Below, piece by piece: positions 1 to 5,780 of a stretch of DNA of 5,780 nucleotides; within the stretch, counting starts at the first letter, position 1, and every line of letters begins with the position of its first letter. This DNA is from Bacteroidales bacterium 45-6 (GTDB lineage: Bacteria > Bacteroidota > Bacteroidia > Bacteroidales > Dysgonomonadaceae). Both the position numbers and the translations under genes were made by a program. The DNA lies in the NCBI GenBank assembly GCA_001897035.1, contig MKRS01000655.1, positions 1 through 5,780 on the forward strand, written 5' to 3'. The notes beneath the pieces are model-generated. The model had not been told where the DNA came from. It was given only the letters and a program-made list of their open reading frames with translations, and did not search any database.

Positions 1-40
1 AAAAGCCGGAGGGCGGTATCTTATTGCCCGTAAAAAATGA
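1..40 (+). other. Probable 3' end of an upstream gene, frame unresolved
   Basis: All three + strand frames are open at the window edge and end within the first 77 bases: TAA at 31-33, TGA at 38-40 (reading ...AGGRYLIARKK) and TGA at 75-77 (reading ...GGILLPVKNENGLQSND LYFF). Composition changes from mixed to A/T-rich at about base 31, which favours an end at 33 or 40. The third frame would instead end three bases before the GH43 start, which is also plausible in an operon. I do not recognise the protein from so few residues. Confidence 0.3.
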
Positions 41-43
41 AAA

Positions 44-57
44 TGGATTGCAATCCA
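44..57. repeat. 14-base perfect palindrome upstream of the GH43 gene
   Basis: TGGATTGCAATCCA is identical to its own reverse complement. It lies 22 bases before ATG 80 and just after two of the possible stops of the upstream gene. It could be an operator-like inverted repeat or a weak hairpin (five-pair stem with a TGCA loop). The T-run at 68-75 is ten bases further on, too far for a standard intrinsic terminator. Its right half recurs in the leader of the GH115 gene (see findings). A regulatory role is only inferred. Confidence 0.4.
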
Positions 58-79
58 ATGATTTATATTTTTTTTGAAG

Positions 80-1126
80 ATGAAAGATAGAGTCAAAAGA
101 ATCCTCGCTGCCTATGGTGTGCTGTTGATTGCCTGTGCAAGTCATGCGCAGAACTCGACACCGTTCACCAACCCTGTGATATGGGCCGATGTACCCGATA
201 TGTCGATCACCCGCACAGGCAGCGACTTCTACCTCATAAGCACCACCATGCACCTTATGCCGGGAGCACCAGTGATGAAATCGCAGGATTTGGTGCACTG
301 GGAATTAGCGAGCTATGTGTTTGACAAGTTGACCGATACGCCGAACTACGACTTGAAGGGCGGCACGGTTTACGGACGTGGGCAATGGGCCTCGTCCATC
401 CGTTATCACAACGGGAAATATTATGTCCTTTTCTCGCCCAACGACAAGCCTTTCAAGGCGTATATTTATTCTACTACCGATCCATCTACGGACAAATGGG
501 AACTGGTGACCCGCACACAGCATTTTCACGATGCTTCCCTTTTCTTCGACGACGACAACCGGGTGTATGTCTTTTCGGGTACAGGTTCGTTGCGGGAACT
601 GAAAAGCGATCTGACTGGGGTGAAACCCGGTGGTACGGATCAACGTGTTTTTGAACGTGATGCGGACGAAACCGGCTTGCTGGAAGGTAGCCAGGTTATT
701 AAGCACAACGGCAAATATTACCTGCTGATGATTTCGTGGCCAAGGGGAAAAGCTCGTCGCCAGGTCTGTTACCGGGCCGACAAGATTACAGGTCCTTATG
801 AAAAAAAGGTGATCTTGGAAGACAATTTTGCCGGTTTCCCTTATTGCGGGCAGGGTTCCATCATTGACGATGAAAATGGAAACTGGTATGGGTTGATCTT
901 TCAGGATCGGGGAGGAGTGGGCCGAGTGCCGTTGCTGATGCCTGTTCGCTGGGTGGACGGTTGGCCGATGCTTGGAGATGAAAACGGCAAGGTGCCTCTC
1001 AATTGGGCCACGCCTCTCAAGCCGCATGACACCGGGAAAAGAATTGTGGAAAGCGATGATTTCTCTGGAAATAAGCTGAAAATCAATTGGCAATGGAACC
1101 ACAATCCGGAGAACAAGGCTTGGTAG
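80..1126 (+). CDS. GH43 beta-xylosidase/arabinofuranosidase, catalytic part ending at a premature TAG
   Basis: This is the secreted catalytic module of a glycoside hydrolase family 43 enzyme, which cleaves terminal xylose or arabinofuranose from xylan fragments. ATG 80 is preferred over TTG 74 in the same frame because it gives a normal basic start (MKDRVKR). Residues 1-24 form a signal sequence: a hydrophobic core is followed by a signal peptidase I-like site (ASHA/Q). LIAC also resembles a lipobox, so a lipoprotein is possible. The five-bladed propeller spans roughly residues 28-315. Expected catalytic residues, by family motif, are Asp40 (VPDMSI, general base), Asp151 (HDASLFFDDD, pKa modulator) and Glu202 (LLEGSQV, general acid). 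A typical propeller end (RVPLLMPVRWVDGWP) is present. The sequence resembles subfamily GH43_12, but the subfamily and the xylose/arabinose preference are from memory and unproven. As read, the protein stops at 348 residues, about 25 residues into the second module. Confidence 0.85.
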   Translation: MKDRVKRILAAYGVLLIACASHAQNSTPFTNPVIWADVPDMSITRTGSDFYLISTTMHLMPGAPVMKSQDLVHWELASYVFDKLTDTPNYDLKGGTVYGRGQWASSIRYHNGKYYVLFSPNDKPFKAYIYSTTDPSTDKWELVTRTQHFHDASLFFDDDNRVYVFSGTGSLRELKSDLTGVKPGGTDQRVFERDADETGLLEGSQVIKHNGKYYLLMISWPRGKARRQVCYRADKITGPYEKKVILEDNFAGFPYCGQGSIIDDENGNWYGLIFQDRGGVGRVPLLMPVRWVDGWPMLGDENGKVPLNWATPLKPHDTGKRIVESDDFSGNKLKINWQWNHNPENKAW

Positions 1127-1675
1127 CTCGTCGAACGCAAAGGTTACTTGAGACTCAAGACAAACCGGGTGGTGGACAACTTGTTTGCTGCTCCAAATTC
1201 CATCACACAACGGATGGAAGGTCCGGAATGCAGCGGGGTGGTCGCCCTCGACGTGTCCAAGATGAAGGATGGCGACGTGGCCGGACTAAGTGCTTTCAAC
1301 GGCGATGCCGGCGTATTGTCGGTGGTGGCCGAGGGCAAGGCTAAATATTTGGTCATGGCCTCGAATTCGGTCTCCTTGGCGGAGGATTCAAAGGCAATCA
1401 CAGGCGTTAAAGTGGAAGAAAAAGCCCGGATGAAATTGCTTCGGAATGTGGTTTACCTCCGTGTGGACGGCGATTTCAACCTCCACAAGGACAATGCCAC
1501 CTTCTATTATAGCCTGGATAATAAGAAATGGACGCCCATCGGCCCGGAATACAAAATGATTTTTGATTACCGGCGGATGTTTATGGGCAGCAAGTTTGCC
1601 ATATTCAACTATGCAACCAAAAATCTTGGCGGATACGTGGACGTTGATTTTTTCCATTATCAACGAATAAACTGA
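1127..1675 (+). pseudogene. C-terminal beta-sandwich module of the GH43 gene, downstream of the stop
   Basis: These 182 codons continue the GH43 frame with no start codon at the beginning. The content (YLRLKT near the start, NSITQRMEGPECSG, then GLSAFNGDAGVLSVV, and the ending ATKNLGGYVDVDFFHYQRI) matches the concanavalin-like C-terminal module that follows many GH43 xylosidase propellers and often helps shape the substrate pocket. It is not a catalytic domain. If expressed alone it would need reinitiation, for example at TTG 1148 or ATG 1214. It has no signal peptide, so a separate product would stay in the cytoplasm and would be unlikely to serve the secreted enzyme. It is best treated as the second half of the broken gene. 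Confidence 0.7.
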
Positions 1676-1759
1676 ATGGAAACGAAATTGCCATGATGAA
1701 AAAGACTGGGCCATTGGCGCAATCCATCATTTGATATAGAACAATATAAAAAAGGGAAG
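1676..1759 (+). other. 84-base gap between the GH43 and GH115 genes
   Basis: The gap contains an imperfect inverted repeat (ATTG-GCG-CAAT at 1713-1723), the 8-mer GCAATCCA at 1719-1726 that also occurs before the GH43 gene, and a 13-codon reading frame (1693-1734). No stem followed by a T-run is seen, so no terminator is called. I found no convincing Bacteroidales-type promoter (TTTG about 20-25 bases before TAnnTTTG). The nearest match, ATCATTTG at 1727-1734 region, lacks the TA. Cotranscription with the GH43 gene is the simplest reading. Confidence 0.45.
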
Positions 1760-4297
1760 ATGAGCTTTTTTAACAAGGTCGCATTCGCATTGGGTATTCT
1801 CTATTGCATTTCAGGGAATATCAGCGGAGCCGAAAATTTCATAGTCACGCAAAAGAGCAACACCAACATGCTGCTTTGCGAAGCTTCGGCCGTCACGACC
1901 TTATTTGTCAATTCGGGCGCAGATGCGGGCATTGTCCGGGCTGTGAACGATTTGAAATCCGATTTTCAGAGGGTTACGGGAGTGTCGCCGCAAGTGGTGA
2001 ATGAAATCTCAGGTGCCAAATCCCCGCTAATCATCGTCGGGACTATCGGCACGAATTCCTTGGTGGATGAACTTATCGGAAGCAAAAAAATAGACGGATC
2101 GGAGCTGAAAGGCAAAAACGAAAAATACATCATCCGGTATGTTTCGCAGCCCGTGGTCGGTGTTGATGAGGCATTGGTGATTGCCGGGAGCGACAAGCGT
2201 GGCACCATCTACGGCATCTATGAATTGTCGAGGCAGATCGGTGTTTCTCCCTGGTATTATTGGGCGGATGTACCAGTCGTTCATAAGGATCGGATTTATT
2301 TTCAGAAAGGAACATACACCGACGGCGAACCGGCGGTGAAGTACCGGGGCATTTTCCTGAACGACGAAGCACCCGCATTGAGCGGTTGGTCAACAGCCAC
2401 TTTCGGAGGCTTCAACAGCAAATTCTACGAGAAAGTGTTCGAACTCTTGCTTCGCCTCAAGGCAAACTATTTGTGGCCTGCCATGTGGGGAAGTGCGTTT
2501 TACGACGACGATCCTCAGGACGGAGTGCTTGCCAACGAAATGGGGATCATCATGGGGACTTCCCACCACGAGCCGATGGCGATGGCGCAGCAGGACTGGC
2601 ATCGGTTTGTGGAGAGGAACAACCTGCCCAACGTGTGGGATTATGCGAAAAATGCCGAGGCATTGAGGAAATCGTGGACATTTGGCATCGAACGCAGCAA
2701 AAATTGGGAAAAAATAGTCACGGTTGGTATGCGTGGAGATGGCGACGAAGCCATGGAAGAAGGAACCAACATCAGCCTGCTTGAAAAGATCGTGAAGGAT
2801 CAACGCAGGATCATTGAAAAGGTGACAGGGCAAAAAGCGGATAAGACACCACAAGTGTGGGCTTTATATAAAGAAGTACAAGATTATTACGACCACGGTA
2901 TGCATGTTCCGGACGACGTGACCTTGCTGTTTTGCGACGACAATTGGGGAAATGTGCGGAAATTGCCTGACCTGAATGCCAAGCCCCGAAAAGGCGGTTA
3001 CGGGATGTATTATCATTTTGACTACGTGGGGGCTCCCCGCAATTCCAAATGGATCAATATCAATCCGATACAACGTGTGTGGGAGCAGATGAACCTTAGC
3101 TACACGCACGGCATTAGCCAACTCTGGATTGTGAATGTAGGCGATCTCAAGCCGATGGAATATCCGATCAGCTTTTTCCTCGACATGGCTTGGAATCCCT
3201 CGCAATTCAATTCCCAGAACTTGCTACGACACACTGAAAACTGGTGCGAGCAGCAATTTGGATCAAAATACGCCAGAGAGTCGGCACGGATCATCAACCT
3301 CTATTCGAAGTACAACCGCCGGGTAACTCCCGAATTACTTAACTCCCGAACATACAGCCTCGAAAATTACAACGAGTTTGAGCGGGTGACCAACGATTAT
3401 CGAAACTTGGCCTTGGATGCCATGAAATTATACTACGAAATACCTGCAGAATACAAAGATGCCTTCGATCAATTGGTATTGTTTCCGGTGAATACCTGCT
3501 CGAATCTCTACGACATGTATTTTGCCGTGGCAAAGAACCGGTTTTTTGCAGCCAAGAACGATCCGGAAGCCAACAAATGGGCCGACAAGGCGAAGCTGTA
3601 TTTCCAGCGCGATTCTGTCCTGACCAACCATTACAACAAGGAAATATCCGCAGGAAAATGGGATCATATCATGGATCAGGTAAGGATTGGATACACTTCT
3701 TGGCAAGAGCCTCGGCAGAGCATCATGCCAAAGGTGACTTACGTGAAGGAGCAAAAGGCGGATACCTTAAAAACAAGACTTTTTTTGGAAAAAGATGGCT
3801 ATGTGTCCATCGAGGCGGAAGATTTCAGCCGGGTGACCCATTCGGACAAGCTCCGCTGGGAAGTGATTCCGTTCTTGGGCAAGACCAAGTCGGCGATCAC
3901 CACCTTTCCTCAGAATGTCTCTCCCGACGAGAATGTGGCTGTGTACGTGGAATACGACATCCAATTCCATTCTTCCGGACCTGTTGAGGTGCAGGCATTG
4001 CTTTCTCCTACCTTGAACTACAATGCCAACAAGGGCTTGCGTTATGAAATTTCTCTGGACGGCAAAAATCCGCAGGTTGTCAATTTCAACGGGCATTACC
4101 GGGGCGAACTCGGCAAGTGGCAAGCCGAACACATCATCAAGTCGGTCACAAAGCACAACGTGGAAGCTGCGGGAAAGCACGTTCTCCGTTTCCGCGTGCT
4201 GGATCCGGGCATTGTCCTTCAGAAAATACTGATCGACACCGGCGGACTTAAACCAAGCTACCTGGGAGCTCCTGAAAGTCAAATAATTTACAATTAA
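1760..4297 (+). CDS. GH115 xylan alpha-1,2-glucuronidase
   Basis: This 845-residue protein is a complete family 115 enzyme, which releases glucuronic or 4-O-methylglucuronic acid linked alpha-1,2 to xylose, from both internal and terminal residues of glucuronoxylan. Residues 1-24 form a signal peptide with likely cleavage after SGA, so it acts in the periplasm or at the surface. LYC lacks a good lipobox. The N-terminal alpha/beta domain covers roughly 30-185, the catalytic barrel roughly 190-530 (KYRGIFLNDEAPALSGW, ANYLWPAMW, MGTSHHEP), a helical region about 530-660, and the GH115 C-terminal beta-sandwich about 675-840 (YVSIEAEDFS). MRGDGDE (Arg325, Asp329), Glu372, Asn395 and His419 align, with an offset of three, to the residues I recall as Arg328, Asp332, Glu375, Asn398 and His422 in the Bacteroides ovatus enzyme, with Asp332 and Glu375 proposed as catalytic. 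Length is normal and nothing is missing. ATG 1760 follows AAAGGGAAG, a weak ribosome site. Family call is very secure; exact substrate is inferred. Confidence 0.95.
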   Translation: MSFFNKVAFALGILYCISGNISGAENFIVTQKSNTNMLLCEASAVTTLFVNSGADAGIVRAVNDLKSDFQRVTGVSPQVVNEISGAKSPLIIVGTIGTNSLVDELIGSKKIDGSELKGKNEKYIIRYVSQPVVGVDEALVIAGSDKRGTIYGIYELSRQIGVSPWYYWADVPVVHKDRIYFQKGTYTDGEPAVKYRGIFLNDEAPALSGWSTATFGGFNSKFYEKVFELLLRLKANYLWPAMWGSAFYDDDPQDGVLANEMGIIMGTSHHEPMAMAQQDWHRFVERNNLPNVWDYAKNAEALRKSWTFGIERSKNWEKIVTVGMRGDGDEAMEEGTNISLLEKIVKDQRRIIEKVTGQKADKTPQVWALYKEVQDYYDHGMHVPDDVTLLFCDDNWGNVRKLPDLNAKPRKGGYGMYYHFDYVGAPRNSKWININPIQRVWEQMNLSYTHGISQLWIVNVGDLKPMEYPISFFLDMAWNPSQFNSQNLLRHTENWCEQQFGSKYARESARIINLYSKYNRRVTPELLNSRTYSLENYNEFERVTNDYRNLALDAMKLYYEIPAEYKDAFDQLVLFPVNTCSNLYDMYFAVAKNRFFAAKNDPEANKWADKAKLYFQRDSVLTNHYNKEISAGKWDHIMDQVRIGYTSWQEPRQSIMPKVTYVKEQKADTLKTRLFLEKDGYVSIEAEDFSRVTHSDKLRWEVIPFLGKTKSAITTFPQNVSPDENVAVYVEYDIQFHSSGPVEVQALLSPTLNYNANKGLRYEISLDGKNPQVVNFNGHYRGELGKWQAEHIIKSVTKHNVEAAGKHVLRFRVLDPGIVLQKILIDTGGLKPSYLGAPESQIIYN

Positions 4298-4366
4298 ATA
4301 AAACGAAGAAATCAACTTCTCCTCCATATTGCCGGAGAATAACCTTACAATCAAAAAATCAAAGAA
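4298..4366 (+). other. 69-base gap before the transporter gene
   Basis: An inverted repeat TTCTCC/GGAGAA (4317-4322 and 4334-4339) with an 11-base loop is present, but it is not followed by a T-run, so I do not call a terminator. It might be a weak mRNA hairpin. The bases just before the start are A-rich, with ATCAA repeated, as is common for Bacteroidales leaders that lack a Shine-Dalgarno sequence. No promoter was recognised, which supports cotranscription with the GH115 gene. Confidence 0.35.
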
Positions 4367-5780
4367 ATGGAATCAAATTCGCGGAAGATATCGTTTGTTG
4401 AGAAAGTCGGCTACAGCCTTGGCGACTTGGCTGCCAACTTGGTATTCCAAACTTTAATCACCTACTTGGCTTATTTTTACACCGACATTTATGGACTAAA
4501 AAGCACCGATGCCTCGATTGTGATGCTTTCGGTGGGATTGGTAGCCGCCTTCGTGTTCAATCCCATCGTCGGGGTGCTGGCCGACAGAACTCGTTCCCGG
4601 TGGGGCAAATTTCGTCCCTGGGTGCTTTTCACGGCTGTTCCTCTCGGTGTAGTCGCCTTTCTGGCATTCTCCACGCCCGACTTCTCGTACAAGGGAAAAC
4701 TCATTTATGCGGCTATTACCTACACCTTCCTGCTGTTGCTCTATGCTTCCAGCAATTTGCCCTATTCTGCCTTGAGCGGGGTCATTACAGGCGACATGAT
4801 CGAACGCAACAGCATTTCTTCCTACCGGTTTGTGGCCGTTATGTTTGCGCAATTCTTCGTGCAGGTGTTCATGCTGCCGATCATCGACCATGCCGGAGGC
4901 GGCGACAAGGCTTTGGGCATCGAGATTGTGATGTCGTGGCTGGCCGTGATAGGAACAATCATGTTGCTCATCACCTTTTTCACCACCCGCGAACGCATTG
5001 TGCCAAGTCCCGAGCAAAAGTCTTCCCTGAAAGACGATTTGTCCGACCTTTCAAAAAACAAACCTTGGTTGATAATGCTGGTTCTCACCATTTTGGTGTT
5101 TATTACCTTGGCAATGAAGGGTGGGGCGTATGTGTATTATTTCAACAACTTTGTCGATAAAAGTTCGCTTGCGGGATTCATCAGTCCCATCACGTTGGCA
5201 CTTTCCCGGATCGGTCTCAACTTCTTTGGTTCTGATCCTGTTTCGGCCGGATTCGGGTTGTTTAACGCTGGCGGAATCATTTTCATGATCGTGGGAATCT
5301 CGCTTTCGAAGAAGCTTGCCGACAAATACGGGAAAAGGGATGTGTATAGATATGGCTTGTTGGTGGCTACGGCTTTTGTGGCGTTGTTCATATTTTTCAA
5401 GCCGACCGACATTTGGATGATGTTCGTCTCGCAAATCCTGCATGGCTTCACCTACGGCATCACGATTCCGATTCTGTGGGCGATGATAGCCGACGTGGCC
5501 GACTATTCCGAGTGGAAAACCCGTCGCCGTGCTACGGCGATCATTTTTTCGGCGATGATGGTGGGTCTCAAGGCGGGTCTCTCCATCGGCGGAGCTTTGG
5601 TGACTTGGATTTTGAGCCTGTATGGATACGTGGCTGTCAAAGATGGGGCAGGCCATGGGGTGGTACAACCCGAAAGTGTGGCCGAAGGAGCCAAGATGCT
5701 TGTGAGTGTTTTCCCGTCCATTCCGTTCTTAGTCGGGGTTGGATTGCTCTTCTTCTATGTGATCGACAAGAAGATGGAGG
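4367..5780 (+). CDS. GPH-family (MFS_2) sugar transporter, 3' end cut by the window
   Basis: The frame is open from ATG 4367 to the window end (471 codons plus one base). It encodes an inner-membrane permease of the glycoside-pentoside-hexuronide family with about 12 hydrophobic segments. The family marks are YSLGDLAANLVFQ in helix 1 (16-28), the loop LADRTRSRWGKFRPW (71-85), SSNLPYSALSG (128-138), SYRF (152-155) and ADVADYSEWKTRRR (375-388) before helix 11. The final VIDKKME is typical of the end of these proteins, so perhaps only a few to a few dozen residues are missing. Beside GH43 and GH115 enzymes its cargo is probably xylose, arabinose, a short xylo-oligosaccharide or a glucuronate-containing product; the sequence does not decide. 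The acidic residues that bind the coupling cation in MelB appear to be absent (see findings), so the coupling ion is unknown. Confidence 0.92.
   Translation, partial: MESNSRKISFVEKVGYSLGDLAANLVFQTLITYLAYFYTDIYGLKSTDASIVMLSVGLVAAFVFNPIVGVLADRTRSRWGKFRPWVLFTAVPLGVVAFLAFSTPDFSYKGKLIYAAITYTFLLLLYASSNLPYSALSGVITGDMIERNSISSYRFVAVMFAQFFVQVFMLPIIDHAGGGDKALGIEIVMSWLAVIGTIMLLITFFTTRERIVPSPEQKSSLKDDLSDLSKNKPWLIMLVLTILVFITLAMKGGAYVYYFNNFVDKSSLAGFISPITLALSRIGLNFFGSDPVSAGFGLFNAGGIIFMIVGISLSKKLADKYGKRDVYRYGLLVATAFVALFIFFKPTDIWMMFVSQILHGFTYGITIPILWAMIADVADYSEWKTRRRATAIIFSAMMVGLKAGLSIGGALVTWILSLYGYVAVKDGAGHGVVQPESVAEGAKMLVSVFPSIPFLVGVGLLFFYVIDKKME

Larger units (their letters stand above)
80..1675 (+). pseudogene. 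Full-length GH43 gene interrupted by one in-frame amber codon
   Basis: Reading through the TAG at 1124-1126 (codon 349) gives one uninterrupted frame of 531 residues ending at TGA 1673-1675, the usual length and two-module layout of GH43 enzymes with a C-terminal concanavalin-like domain (PF17851 type). The join reads ...NPENKAW-stop-LVERKGYLRL, where relatives typically have W-S-L followed by a similar ERxGYLRL stretch. The TAG therefore most likely replaces a serine TCG through one base change. No frameshift or other damage is visible on either side, so the lesion is recent, a sequencing or assembly error, or a natural truncation. Whether the gene is truly inactive is open, because all catalytic residues precede the stop. 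Confidence 0.75.

Noticed and set aside
44..76. Intrinsic terminator for the upstream gene (palindrome plus T-run)
   Set aside because: The stem is weak (about five pairs with a four-base loop), and the T-run begins ten bases after the stem instead of directly behind it.
74..79. TTG 74 as the start of the GH43 gene
   Set aside because: ATG 80 is six bases downstream in the same frame, gives a standard signal peptide and needs no rare start codon. TTG 74 also overlaps the TGA at 75-77 of a possible upstream gene.
1124..1126. Reassigned TAG codon (alternative genetic code)
   Set aside because: About 1,850 codons across the three genes contain only this one in-frame TAG, and the expected residue there is serine, not the glutamine seen in known TAG-recoded bacteria or phages. 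A single nonsense change or an error is simpler.
305..1210. A 301-codon open frame on the minus strand opposite the GH43 gene
   Set aside because: It lies antisense to a clearly recognised GH43 protein and its translation matches no family I know. Long antisense frames are common opposite genes of this composition.
4317..4339. Terminator hairpin after the GH115 gene
   Set aside because: The six-pair stem has an 11-base loop and no T-run follows, so it does not look like an intrinsic terminator.
4496..5668. Minus-strand open frames (4496-5017 and 5051-5668) opposite the transporter gene
   Set aside because: The + strand frame gives an unmistakable GPH permease. The antisense translations are rich in His, Arg and Gln, as expected of shadows of membrane protein codons.

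Overview
The window looks like part of a xylan-degradation locus from a Bacteroidota bacterium, most likely of the order Bacteroidales. The evidence is the gene content (secreted GH43 and GH115 glycosidases beside a GPH-type sugar permease), the protein sequences, which resemble those families as found in gut and rumen Bacteroidales, and the A/T-rich leaders without strong Shine-Dalgarno sequences. No species can be named from the sequence alone.

Layout: all genes run on the + strand with short gaps and look like one transcription unit. Bases 1-40 probably hold the last codons of an upstream gene whose frame cannot be fixed. A GH43 beta-xylosidase/arabinofuranosidase gene starts at ATG 80 and would naturally run to TGA 1675, but it carries an in-frame TAG at 1124-1126. 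That stop separates the complete catalytic propeller (348 residues) from the C-terminal beta-sandwich module, whose reading frame stays open for 182 more codons. After an 84-base gap comes a complete GH115 alpha-glucuronidase gene (1760-4297, 845 residues) with its signal peptide and the active-site motifs of the family. After a 69-base gap a GPH/MFS_2 sugar transporter gene starts at 4367 and is cut by the window end after 471 codons, probably only a short distance from its own stop.

The genes fit one job. GH115 removes (4-O-methyl-)glucuronic acid side groups from glucuronoxylan or its oligosaccharides, the GH43 enzyme removes xylose or arabinose residues, and the permease takes a released sugar or short oligosaccharide across the inner membrane. 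No SusC/SusD pair, regulator, RNA gene, mobile element or CRISPR array is visible.

I did not find a wholly new system. The points most worth a second look are the amber codon inside the otherwise intact GH43 gene, the absence of the melibiose-permease-type cation-site aspartates in the transporter, and a short sequence motif shared by the leaders of the GH43 and GH115 genes.
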